Positions 52,046 to 60,248 of a stretch of DNA of 64,000 nucleotides are shown here, in pieces. The position numbers and the translations under genes were made by a program. The notes beneath the pieces are model-generated. The model was given only the letters and a program-made list of their open reading frames with translations. It searched no databases and was not told the origin of the DNA. Every line of letters begins with the position of its first letter. Within the stretch, counting starts at the first letter, position 1. The DNA comes from Thiodiazotropha sp050305975 (GTDB lineage Bacteria > Pseudomonadota > Gammaproteobacteria > Chromatiales > Chromatiaceae), in NCBI GenBank assembly GCA_050305975.1, contig JBNLGI010000088.1, positions 7,367-71,366 on the forward strand. Reading direction: 5' to 3'.

Positions 52046-52801
52046 TTGAGCCAAAAGTTGTTAAAGCTGTTACCCCGGCTGGGCTGTTGCTGGCTCTGGC
52101 TGGCGCCTCTGATCGGCCATGCGGATGAACCACCGCTGCGTGTCGAGGTGACTGCGCCCTACATCGAGATGCACACCGGTCCCGGTGATGCCTATCCCAT
52201 CGACCAGGTGGTTGAGCGGGGCGAATGGGTCGAGATCATCAAGCGGCGCACCGACTGGTTTCAGGTGCACGCCCATCGCGATCGTACCGGCTGGGTGCAC
52301 GTGGAGCAGATGCGCATGACCCGTATCGCCGAGGGCGTGCCTCTGGACGTCAAGCAATACACGCTGGATGACTTCAAACGGCGCGACTGGGAGTTCGGAT
52401 TTCTCGGCGGCGACATGGACGGCGCGGCGGTGCTGAGTCTCTATGGCGGATACTCCTTCAACAAGAACCTTTCGGCGGAACTGAGCCTGTCCCAGGCAAT
52501 GGGCACCTACTCCAGCGAGTACCTCGTCGACGTGAACCTGGTCTCCCACCCCTTTCCGGAGTGGCGTTACAGCCCGTTCTTCACCGTCGGCGGCGGTATG
52601 ATCAATACCAATCCCGATACCACACTGGTGCAGACCGAGGACCGTACGGACAGTACCGCCCACGTGGGCGTGGGGCTGCATACCTATATCACCAGACGCT
52701 TCTTTCTGCGTGCCGAGTTCAGGCACTACACGGTGTTTACCAGCCGCGAAGACAATGAGGACTTTGATCAGTGGAAAATCGGATTCGGATTCTTTTTCTA
52801 G
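52046..52801 (+). CDS. SH3 domain plus outer-membrane beta-barrel protein
   Basis: A 251-residue protein with a signal peptide (about residues 1-26). A bacterial SH3 domain (about 35-88: YIEMHTGPGDAYPIDQVVERGEWVEIIKRR) is followed by an eight-strand-like barrel (about 115-251) ending in WKIGFGFFF. The start is TTG, three bases after the preceding stop. The SH3 part could bind peptidoglycan or a TPR partner while the barrel sits in the outer membrane. Its 3' end overlaps the next gene by 31 bp. Confidence 0.78.
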   Translation: MSQKLLKLLPRLGCCWLWLAPLIGHADEPPLRVEVTAPYIEMHTGPGDAYPIDQVVERGEWVEIIKRRTDWFQVHAHRDRTGWVHVEQMRMTRIAEGVPLDVKQYTLDDFKRRDWEFGFLGGDMDGAAVLSLYGGYSFNKNLSAELSLSQAMGTYSSEYLVDVNLVSHPFPEWRYSPFFTVGGGMINTNPDTTLVQTEDRTDSTAHVGVGLHTYITRRFFLRAEFRHYTVFTSREDNEDFDQWKIGFGFFF

Positions 52802-53421
52802 TCGTCGCAATCACCCTGTCCGCTCCGCTGATGGCGGAGGACATGATCGGTGACGGCCTGCGCTCGGAGCCGGTGGTGCAGCCGGAGATCGCCCGTCGTG
52901 AGATCGTCGAGCCGGATATCGACGAAGAGGATTTCGAGGTGGGCGGTTATGTCGGATTTCTGAGCATCGAGGACTTCGGCACCAGCCCCGTCTACGGCGT
53001 GAGACTGGCTTACCATGTCACCGACGATATCTTTCTCGAGGCGGCGGCAGGCACCAGTTCGGCGGACAAGACCAGCTACGAGCTGCTCAGCGGCAACGTT
53101 CAGTTGCTGACCGACAGCGAGCGCGACTTCACCTATTACAACCTTTCCGCAGGCTACAACCTGTTTCCCGGCGAGGCGTTCTTTTTCGACCGCTACGCCC
53201 TCAACAGTCAGTTCTACCTGATTGCGGGTGTCGGCAGCACCCGTTTCGCCGGGAACGATGAATTCACCGTGAACGTGGGCGCGGGCTACCGTCTGTTGCT
53301 CAACGACTGGCTGAGTCTGCACCTGGATGCCAGGGATCACATGTTTGAGTCCGACCTCTTTGGCGAAGCCAAGACCACACACAATATCGAGGTCCATGGT
53401 GGCCTGACCGTCTTCTTCTGA
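52771..53421 (+). CDS. Outer-membrane beta-barrel domain protein (Myxococcus-type family)
   Basis: A 216-residue protein with a signal peptide (MENRIRILFLVVAITLSAPLMA). Residues ~50-216 are alternating beta strands (VGGYVGFLSIEDFGTSPVYGVRLAYHV, FTVNVGAGYRLLLNDWLSLHLDARDHMF) ending in GGLTVFF. This matches, from memory, a small barrel family found in myxobacteria plus some gammaproteobacteria. The start is GTG inside the preceding gene, so translation is coupled. Probably an outer-membrane part of this cluster. Confidence 0.78.
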   Translation: MENRIRILFLVVAITLSAPLMAEDMIGDGLRSEPVVQPEIARREIVEPDIDEEDFEVGGYVGFLSIEDFGTSPVYGVRLAYHVTDDIFLEAAAGTSSADKTSYELLSGNVQLLTDSERDFTYYNLSAGYNLFPGEAFFFDRYALNSQFYLIAGVGSTRFAGNDEFTVNVGAGYRLLLNDWLSLHLDARDHMFESDLFGEAKTTHNIEVHGGLTVFF

Positions 53422-53432
53422 GGGATTATGTA

Positions 53433-53948
53433 ATGTTGAAATACAAATACTCCGCGCTCTCGATCAAAAGCATCGTGTTCGCCATGCTGCTTGGCGTCGT
53501 TGCCGGTCCGCTGCCAGCGGCCAGCCTTACCGGTCCCGCACCCGATTTCACCCTGAAGAGTCGCGGTGGCGAGAACATCAAATTGAGCGAGCTGAGAGGG
53601 CAGGTGGTGATGATCAACTTCTGGGCCTCCTGGTGTGGGCCATGCCGACAGGAGATGCCCCTGCTCGATCAGCTCTATCAACGCTATCAGCCCATGGGCT
53701 TCACCCTGCTGGGCGTCAATGTGGAGGAGGACAGCAGGGCGGCCGATAAGGTGCTGAGCCAGATTCCGGTCAGCTTTCCCATTCTCTACGACAACAAGAA
53801 TCAGGTCAGCGAGACCTATGACGTCAGCGCCATGCCGAGCACCGTTCTGATCGACCGGGACGGCAAAGTGAGGTATCTGCACAAAGGCTATCTGCCGGGG
53901 TACGAAGAGGATTACCAGCAGCAGATCAGGGAACTCGTGCGGGAATAA
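53433..53948 (+). CDS. TlpA-family thiol:disulfide oxidoreductase
   Basis: A 171-residue exported thioredoxin-like protein with a signal peptide (residues 1-30). The active site is ASWCGPCRQEMP (about 66-77), and the cis-Pro loop is DVSAMPSTVLIDRDG. Because the motif is CGPC and the context holds heme sites in the same locus, it may keep CxxCH cysteines reduced for heme attachment, or reduce the Cys-rich DUF4266 lipoprotein next to it. ATG at 53433, 11 bp after the barrel gene. Confidence 0.88.
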   Translation: MLKYKYSALSIKSIVFAMLLGVVAGPLPAASLTGPAPDFTLKSRGGENIKLSELRGQVVMINFWASWCGPCRQEMPLLDQLYQRYQPMGFTLLGVNVEEDSRAADKVLSQIPVSFPILYDNKNQVSETYDVSAMPSTVLIDRDGKVRYLHKGYLPGYEEDYQQQIRELVRE

Positions 53949-53951
53949 GAG

Positions 53952-54182
53952 ATGACACGTCGCCTCATTCAGGCAGGTCTGCTCAGCGTCATGTTATGCA
54001 TGTTGACGGCCTGCAGCGTGGAACCCTGGGTCAAGCCCTACGAGCGTGCCAACCTGGCCGATCCGATCATGAGCTTTTCGCCCAACCCGGTAGCCAAACG
54101 CTATATGGATCACATTTACGAAGTCCGCGAGGGCGCGCGCGGCGCTTCCGGTGCCGGCGGAGGTGGATGTGGCTGCAACTAA
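53952..54182 (+). CDS. DUF4266 small lipoprotein
   Basis: A 76-residue lipoprotein with lipobox LTAC (Cys 21). The DUF4266 core is WVKPYERANLADPIMSF, followed by a helix (VAKRYMDHIYEVREGARGA) and a Gly-rich tail ending GGGGCGCN with two cysteines. The tail codons form GGCGGAGG, which acts as ribosome-binding site for the next gene. It starts 3 bp after tlpA. DUF4266 and DUF3570 genes are regular neighbours and often lie near ApbE genes. Confidence 0.85.
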   Translation: MTRRLIQAGLLSVMLCMLTACSVEPWVKPYERANLADPIMSFSPNPVAKRYMDHIYEVREGARGASGAGGGGCGCN

Positions 54183-55305
54183 GTCTTTCATCGGTCTGCT
54201 GCTGCTCGTCGTCGGCTTCGATCTGTCGGCTGCCCTGCTGCCGGAGGATCGCTCGGATGTCATGTTCCACCGCTATGACGGTGGCGGTGTGACCGTCGAC
54301 GGCCCTTCGATCCTGGTGCGCAAATCGATTGGTCAGAGCGTTTCGGTGAGCGCCAACTACTACGTCGACTCCATCTCCTGTGCCTCGGTCGACGTCATCA
54401 CCAGCGCTTCCGCCTACACTGAGGAGCGGACCGAGACCAGTCTTTCGGCCGACTATCTCTACGACAAGACCCTGATGACGCTCTCCTACACCAAGAGTGA
54501 TGAGAGCGACTATCTGTCGGAGACCAGCAGTTTCGATATCAGTCATGACATGTTCGGCGATCTCACCACCATCAGTCTCGGTTATGCGGTGGGCAATGAC
54601 GACATCATGAACAACACCGACGACACTTTCAGCGCAACGGCCAAAAAGCAGTATTTTCGTGTCGGTGTGACGCAGGTGCTGACCAAAAACAGTCTGCTGG
54701 GAATCAACCTGGAGACCATCACCGACGAAGGCTTCCTGCGCAGTCCGTATCGTTCGTACCGGTACTGGAACAGTGCCACCGGAACCGGCGGTTCGGCACC
54801 CGAAGTCTATCCCACCACCCGCACCAGCAACGCGCTGGCATTCAGAGTGAAATATTTCCTGCCATACCGGGCCGCATTGAGTGGCGAGTACCGCTATTAC
54901 GACGACACCTGGGGAGTCAAGGCCAGCAATCTGGAGATCGGCTATACCCATCCGCTGGAGCGGGACTGGACATTCGAAGTCCACTATCGCTACTACACAC
55001 AGGATTCGGCGGACTTCTACAGCGACCTGTTCACACGTGCAGACGAACAGAACTATATGGCGCGTGACAAGGAGCTGAGTACGTTCAAGGATCACACCGT
55101 CGGTGTCGGCGTCAGCTACGAGTTCAAGCCGGAAAAGTGGCAATTCGTCGACCGCGGCAGCTTCAACCTCGAACTGGACTATATCAAGTTCGAATACGAC
55201 GATTTTCGCGACCTGACCGTGGACGGTACCTTCACCCCGGGCGAGGAGCCTCTCTACGGTTTTTCGGCCAACGTCATCAAGGCCTATGTCTCCATCTGGT
55301 ACTGA
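54169..55305 (+). CDS. DUF3570 family protein, probable outer-membrane beta-barrel
   Basis: A 378-residue protein with a signal-like N terminus (VAATKSFIGLLLLVVGFDLSAALL). The DUF3570 start RSDVMFHRYDGGGVTVDGPSILVRKSIG is followed by long alternating beta strands (SVSANYYVDSISCASVDVITSASAYTEERTE, EYRYYDDTWGVKASNLEIGYTHPLERDWTFEVHYRYY). The end, VIKAYVSIWY, has a terminal aromatic residue as in outer-membrane barrels. The GTG at 54169 has GGAGG five bases upstream, inside the DUF4266 gene; GTGs at 54151 and 54163 are alternatives. It closes the rightward operon. Confidence 0.83.
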   Translation: MAATKSFIGLLLLVVGFDLSAALLPEDRSDVMFHRYDGGGVTVDGPSILVRKSIGQSVSVSANYYVDSISCASVDVITSASAYTEERTETSLSADYLYDKTLMTLSYTKSDESDYLSETSSFDISHDMFGDLTTISLGYAVGNDDIMNNTDDTFSATAKKQYFRVGVTQVLTKNSLLGINLETITDEGFLRSPYRSYRYWNSATGTGGSAPEVYPTTRTSNALAFRVKYFLPYRAALSGEYRYYDDTWGVKASNLEIGYTHPLERDWTFEVHYRYYTQDSADFYSDLFTRADEQNYMARDKELSTFKDHTVGVGVSYEFKPEKWQFVDRGSFNLELDYIKFEYDDFRDLTVDGTFTPGEEPLYGFSANVIKAYVSIWY

Positions 55306-55628
55306 GCCGAAAGCGGCTGCTGAGTCCTCTCCCGGTAGCAGGCCCTTGGCTGGGGCCCTGCCCCAGCTGAAGAGAGCTACCGAATCGTCCCTGCTATACC
55401 TTCTTTGTCGTCCGCTCGAGTCAAGGGCTCCGCCCGTGGCGTTCGGGCGCCCGTTCCCTTGTCTGGCTCCGCCTAAACCGGTCGGGAGGGGCGCTTCGAA
55501 CGCGTCTATGCGGCTTCAAGCCCTGTATCTTGGCGGCTTCTGTGTCATAATCGGCCGCTGATTTTTTCCGCGGGGCGACCACACTCGCGCCCGTTTGACC
55601 ACTTTTTACCCAATCAGAGGTTGCTGAT
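55306..55628. other. Intergenic stretch before yajC with dispersed repeat
   Basis: This 323-bp gap holds a hairpin right at the DUF3570 stop (AGCCG-AAAG-CGGCT, 55305-55318) and a variant of the dispersed palindrome (GCTGGGGCCCTGCCCCAGC, 55349-55367). A CATAAT at 55546-55551 may be the -10 of the yajC promoter, but no good -35 is seen. Open frames across it lack protein features. Confidence 0.5.
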
Positions 55629-55961
55629 ATGAGTTTCTTTATTTCTGACGCATTGGCGGAGGCACCTGCGGCAGCGGGCCAGGCCGACGCCATTACCGGC
55701 CTGCTGCCCCTGGTGATCTTCGGTGTGGTGCTCTATTTCCTGATGATCCGCCCCCAGGTCAAGCGTCAAAAGGAGCACAAGAAGATGGTCGATGCCCTGG
55801 CCAAGGGTGACGAAGTCGTGACCTCGGGTGGTATGGCCGGCAAGATCACCGATATGGGCGAAAACTTCATCCTCGTCGAGATCGCCGAGGGAACGGCGGT
55901 GAAGGTTCGCCGCCAGGCCATCGATTCGGTGCTGCCGAAAGGCTCACTCAAGGAACTCTGA
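55629..55961 (+). CDS. yajC: Preprotein translocase subunit YajC
   Basis: A 110-residue membrane protein with one transmembrane helix (about 26-45; LLPLVIFGVVLYFLMIRPQVKR). The family motif RPQxKRxKEHxxMxxxLxKGDEVVTSGGxxGKI is intact. It associates with SecDF and YidC. It precedes secD by 166 bp. Confidence 0.95.
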   Translation: MSFFISDALAEAPAAAGQADAITGLLPLVIFGVVLYFLMIRPQVKRQKEHKKMVDALAKGDEVVTSGGMAGKITDMGENFILVEIAEGTAVKVRRQAIDSVLPKGSLKEL

Positions 55962-56127
55962 GCCCGTTCGACCTCTAACTACCTGCGCTGCGGGGTTGAG
56001 CGGCCGCTTCGGCAGTCGGCCCGACAGCTGCAGGATTCCGCGATAGGGAGTGACACCACTTCTACACCGGATCCTGTCGACTTGCGACAGTCCGTCAATC
56101 ATTTGAGATGGAACAGTTGATTAGGCT

Positions 56128-57981
56128 ATGAACCAATATCCGCTTTGGAAAAACCTGCTGGTGCTGGCGGTGGTCCTGCTGGGCGGGCTCTATGCGCTGC
56201 CCAATATCTTCGACCAGGACCCCTCCATGGAGATCTCTGCTCAGCGTGACATCGTCATCGATCAGGCTACCCAGAGCCGGGTCGAAGCGGCATTGCAGAG
56301 CGCGGGGGTGAACGCCAAGGGCGTCGAACTCCGCGACAGAAAACTATTGGTTCGGTTCTCCGATTCGGAAGACCAGCTGAAGGCCATGGATCCCATCGCC
56401 GCCACCCTCGGAGACGACTACACCGAGGCTTTGACGCTCTCGCCGAACATCCCCGGCTGGTTGCGAAGCCTGGGCGCGGAACCCATGTATCTGGGCCTCG
56501 ATCTGCGGGGTGGCATCCATGTCCTGATCGACGTGGACATGGAGAGCGCCATCGAGCAGGCGCTGGAGCGCTACAGCAGCGATATCCGCACCCTGTTGCG
56601 GGAGAACAAGGTGCGCTATGTGCAGATCGGCCGTGAAGGCGATGCGGTGGCGGTCAAGTTCAACACTGCCGAAAAGCGCGATGAAGCCGCCGATATCATC
56701 TACAACGAATTCCGTTCGCTGGTGATGGAGAACGTCGATCAGGGCGATGAGTTCCTGGTCCTGGCAAAACTCTCCCCCAGCGAGATCCAGGAAGTGCGTA
56801 AATTCGCCCTGCAGCAGAACATCACCACCCTGCGCAACCGAGTCAACGCCCTCGGCGTATCCGAGCCGTTGATCCAGCAGCAGGGCAACCGGCGTATCGT
56901 GGTCCAGCTGCCGGGGGCGCAGGACCCGGCCAAGCTCAAGGATATCCTCGGCGCCACCGCCACCCTGGAGTACCGTCTCGCCGATACCGAACATAGTGTC
57001 GAGGATGCGGTGAACGGCCGGGTTCCTCCCGGTTCACGGCTCTACCGCGAAAGCAATGGCGCACCGGTGCTGCTGAAGAAGCAGGTCATCGTCACCGGTG
57101 ACCAGATCGTCGACGCCTCGTCCGGATTCGATCAGCAGAGCGGACAGCCCGCGGTCTTCGTCAGCCTCGACGGCATCGGAGCCAAGCGTATGCGCCGCAT
57201 GACGACGGAAAATGTGGGCAAGCCGATGGCGGTGGTCTTCATCGAGAGCCGGACCGTGACCCGCATGGTCGATGGCGAACCGCAGAAGGTGAGGGTCAAG
57301 GAGGAGAAGGTGATCTCCATCGCCAACATCCGTGAGCCCTTCGGCAAACGCTTTCAGACCACCGGACTAGACAGCCCCGAAGAGGCCCACGACCTGGCCC
57401 TGCTGCTGCGCGCAGGCGCGCTTGCGGCCCCCATCGAAATCGTCGAGGAGCGCACCATCGGACCCAGCCTGGGACAGGACAACATCGATCAGGGTTTTCT
57501 TTCGGTGATGATCGGCCTGGCCCTGGTCATGCTTTTCATGGGGGTCTACTACCGGATCTTCGGCATGGTGGCGAACCTGGCGCTGGCCATGAATCTGGTG
57601 CTGATCGTGGCGCTGCTCTCACTGTTGCAGGCCACCCTGACACTGCCGGGTATCGCCGGCATCGTGCTCACCGTCGGTATGGCGGTGGATGCCAACGTGC
57701 TGATCTTCGAACGTATCCGCGAGGAGCTGAAGAACGGCAGCACACCACAGGCGAGCATACAGGCCGGCTATGAAAAGGCCTTCTCGACCATCATCGACGC
57801 GAACGTCACAACGCTGATCGCGGCGGTGGTGCTGTTCAGTTTCGGCACCGGCCCGATCAAGGGATTCGCCGTCACCCTGGCACTGGGCATCATCACCTCC
57901 ATGTTCACCGCCATCATCGGCACTCGCGCCGTGATCAACCTGATCTACGGTCGGCGCAGGCTCAAGACCCTGTCGGTTTAA
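56128..57981 (+). CDS. secD: Protein translocase subunit SecD
   Basis: A 617-residue inner-membrane subunit that uses proton motive force to pull preproteins through SecYEG. TM1 is at the N terminus (about 9-25). GLDLRGGIHVLIDVDM at about 125-140, the periplasmic P1 domain, and the C-terminal five-helix RND-like block (about 445-610, with GIAGIVLTVGMAVDANVLIFERIREE) follow. The conserved Asp of the D1/D4 region is present in GMAVDANV. The stop is 15 bp before secF. Confidence 0.96.
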   Translation: MNQYPLWKNLLVLAVVLLGGLYALPNIFDQDPSMEISAQRDIVIDQATQSRVEAALQSAGVNAKGVELRDRKLLVRFSDSEDQLKAMDPIAATLGDDYTEALTLSPNIPGWLRSLGAEPMYLGLDLRGGIHVLIDVDMESAIEQALERYSSDIRTLLRENKVRYVQIGREGDAVAVKFNTAEKRDEAADIIYNEFRSLVMENVDQGDEFLVLAKLSPSEIQEVRKFALQQNITTLRNRVNALGVSEPLIQQQGNRRIVVQLPGAQDPAKLKDILGATATLEYRLADTEHSVEDAVNGRVPPGSRLYRESNGAPVLLKKQVIVTGDQIVDASSGFDQQSGQPAVFVSLDGIGAKRMRRMTTENVGKPMAVVFIESRTVTRMVDGEPQKVRVKEEKVISIANIREPFGKRFQTTGLDSPEEAHDLALLLRAGALAAPIEIVEERTIGPSLGQDNIDQGFLSVMIGLALVMLFMGVYYRIFGMVANLALAMNLVLIVALLSLLQATLTLPGIAGIVLTVGMAVDANVLIFERIREELKNGSTPQASIQAGYEKAFSTIIDANVTTLIAAVVLFSFGTGPIKGFAVTLALGIITSMFTAIIGTRAVINLIYGRRRLKTLSV

Positions 57982-57996
57982 GGGAGTCAAGCAAAG

Positions 57997-58932
57997 ATGC
58001 AACTGTTCAAAAAAGAAACGCATGTCGACTTCATGGGCAAGCGCAAGCTGGCCATGATGCTCTCGGGTCTGTTGATCATCATCGCACTGGGTTCGATTGT
58101 CGTGCGCGGCCTGAATCTGGGCATCGACTTCACCGGGGGCACGCTGGTCGAGATCGGTTTCCCGCAGGCGGTCGAGCTGCCGGTAGTACGTGACAAGCTG
58201 TCTGAAGCGGGCTTCGCCGATGCCGTGGTTCAGCACTTCGGGACCTCTCGGGACGTACTGATCCGCCTGGCTCCGCGCGAAGATCTGGCGAGTGCCGAAC
58301 TGAGTGACCGAGCCTTCAAGGCGCTGCAGGGACTGGATAGCGGGGCGGATCTGCGACGGGTCGAGTTCGTCGGTCCCCAGGTCGGCGACGAGCTGACCGA
58401 GGACGGCGGTCTCGCCATGCTCTATGCGTTGATCGGCATTCTGATCTATGTGGGACTTCGCTTCGAGTACCGCTTCTCGCTCGGCGCCGTGATCGCCTTG
58501 ATCCACGACGTCATCATCACCATCGGGCTCTTCTCCGTGCTGCAGGTGGAGTTCGATTTGCCGGTGCTGGCCGCGGTTCTGGCGGTGATCGGCTACTCGC
58601 TCAACGATACCATCGTGGTCTACGACCGCATCCGCGAGAACTTCCGCAAGATGCGCAAAGGGGAGGCGATCGAGATCATCAACAGCTCATTGAACCAGAC
58701 CCTTTCACGTACGCTCGTGACCTCGTTGACGACACTGCTGGTGTTGATTGCGTTGTTTATTTTCGGTGGTGAGATCATCCACGGCTTTGCCCTGGCATTG
58801 ATTGTCGGTGTCGTGGTGGGCACCTACTCCTCGATCTATGTGGCGGGCAGCACCATCGTCATGATGGGAGTGAGCAAGGCCGACCTGATGCCGGTCAAGA
58901 AAGAGGAAGAGGCCGTCGACGACATGCCATGA
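57997..58932 (+). CDS. secF: Protein translocase subunit SecF
   Basis: A 311-residue partner of SecD. It has GLNLGIDFTGGTLVEI (about 36-51) and the C-terminal VIGYSLNDTIVVYDRIREN block with the conserved Asp. The SD sequence AGGGAG lies before the ATG. A GC-rich hairpin follows the stop. Confidence 0.96.
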   Translation: MQLFKKETHVDFMGKRKLAMMLSGLLIIIALGSIVVRGLNLGIDFTGGTLVEIGFPQAVELPVVRDKLSEAGFADAVVQHFGTSRDVLIRLAPREDLASAELSDRAFKALQGLDSGADLRRVEFVGPQVGDELTEDGGLAMLYALIGILIYVGLRFEYRFSLGAVIALIHDVIITIGLFSVLQVEFDLPVLAAVLAVIGYSLNDTIVVYDRIRENFRKMRKGEAIEIINSSLNQTLSRTLVTSLTTLLVLIALFIFGGEIIHGFALALIVGVVVGTYSSIYVAGSTIVMMGVSKADLMPVKKEEEAVDDMP

Positions 58933-58944
58933 GGTCATGTACAT

Positions 58945-58962
58945 GCGGCCCTGTGGGGCCGC
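58945..58962 (+). terminator. Hairpin after secF
   Basis: GCGGCCC (58945-58951) and GGGCCGC (58956-58962) form a perfect 7-bp stem, 13 bases after the secF stop. There is no T run, so termination is possible but weak on this evidence. Confidence 0.4.
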
Positions 58963-58989
58963 CGCCGGGGATGGCTGCGATATCGTGAG

Positions 58990-59160
58990 TCAGTCGCTTT
59001 CCGAGTTCTCGTGAGCTTCGTTTTTCGCTGTGCTCGATTTCGATATTTCCTGTTGCGCCCGATCAGGCGAGATTTCCCAGATACCGCTGAGAACATCGCG
59101 CATCACCCGTTCCAGGGCAAGGTCGCTCAAGACGTGAGGTGGTTTATTGTTTTCGTTCAT
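58990..59160 (-). CDS. Possible small protein downstream of suhB
   Basis: A 56-residue frame starting at MNENNKPPHVLSDL, acidic to neutral, predicted helical (SDLALERVMRDVLSGIWEI), ending in a Ser/Glu-rich tail. No clear ribosome-binding site precedes the ATG and no family is recognised. It would be transcribed in the same direction as suhB. It is listed because its composition looks protein-like and the 352-bp gap otherwise has no gene. Confidence 0.35.
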   Translation of the reverse strand: MNENNKPPHVLSDLALERVMRDVLSGIWEISPDRAQQEISKSSTAKNEAHENSESD

Positions 59161-59284
59161 AGGGCGTCTACCGCTCAAAGCAAACCCATTCGAGTTACCT
59201 TCGATAACGGTTGTCCCCGGTCATTCTTGAGCCCCTTTCAGGCGCTTCTCGGCAATCTGTGAACCTTGTTCGCAGTGATGGGAA

Positions 59285-60082
59285 TTAAGCGGTGAGTTTG
59301 TCGTCGAGGTGGGGGCGGATGCGTCTCAGCATGGCATTGTGCACCTTGATGCTGCCGGCAATGACGTTGCCTGTTTCAAGGAAGCGTTCGCCGCCGCCGA
59401 TGTCCGTTACCAGACCGCCGGCTTCCCTGACCAGCAGCGCGCCGGCAGCAAAATCCCATTCGCTGAGACCGAGCTCCCAGAAGCCGTCTGTGCGCCCGCA
59501 GGCCACATAGGCGAAGTCGAGGGCGGCGGAACCGGGACGGCGTATGCCGGCTGTATCCCGGGTGAGATCTTTCAGCATCCCCAGGTAGTTGTCCATGAAA
59601 CGCTGATCGCGATAGGGGATGCCGGTTCCCAGCAGGGCGCCCTCCAGACTCTTGCGGTTGCTGACGCGGATCTTGCGGTCGTTCAGCAGGGCGCCTTCTC
59701 CACGACTGGCGGTGTACATCTCCTCCTTGATCGGATCGTAAACCACGCCGATGTCGAGCCGGCCCCTGACCTTGAGGGCGATGGAGACCGCGAACTGAGG
59801 CAGACCGTGCAGGAAGTTGGTGGTGCCGTCGAGGGGATCGATGATCCATTCGAAATCGTTGCCGCTCTGTGCTCCGCTCTCCTCGGCGAGGATGGCGTGC
59901 TGGGGATATTTCTCTCTCAGAATCCCGATAATGGCGGCCTCGGCGTTGCGGTCCACTTCGGTGACGAAGTCGTGGTGACCCTTGTCGGCAACGGTCAGGC
60001 GATCGATACGGTCAAAGTTACGCGTGATCACGCGACCCGCTTCGCGGGCAGCCCGTACTGCAATGGTTACCATCGGATTCAT
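59285..60082 (-). CDS. suhB: Inositol-1-monophosphatase SuhB
   Basis: A 265-residue Mg-dependent phosphatase, also a 30S ribosome biogenesis and rRNA antitermination factor in E. coli. Metal motifs are ILAEESG (about 66-72), IDPLDGTTNFLHG (about 83-95) and WDFAAGALLVREAGG near 212-226. The start MNPMVTIAVRAAREAG is typical for gammaproteobacterial SuhB. It is divergent from trmJ, an order shared with E. coli. Confidence 0.95.
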   Translation of the reverse strand: MNPMVTIAVRAAREAGRVITRNFDRIDRLTVADKGHHDFVTEVDRNAEAAIIGILREKYPQHAILAEESGAQSGNDFEWIIDPLDGTTNFLHGLPQFAVSIALKVRGRLDIGVVYDPIKEEMYTASRGEGALLNDRKIRVSNRKSLEGALLGTGIPYRDQRFMDNYLGMLKDLTRDTAGIRRPGSAALDFAYVACGRTDGFWELGLSEWDFAAGALLVREAGGLVTDIGGGERFLETGNVIAGSIKVHNAMLRRIRPHLDDKLTA

Positions 60083-60248
60083 GGGCCGCGAGGATACAGC
60101 ATGTGAAGGTGGCGATAAACTTTTTTCACCCTGCCGTGTCGATATTCGCCGCTGTCGAGCATGATTCCGGCAGCCACTGTCGTTGGTTGGCGACCGACGC
60201 CACCTTTGCGCTCAACAAGCCGCTGCAATTGCGGTAGGCTTGCGCACC

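Noticed and set aside
50774..52054. 426-codon minus-strand frame opposite the PD40 cytochrome
   Set aside because: It is a shadow; the plus-strand gene carries the heme motifs.
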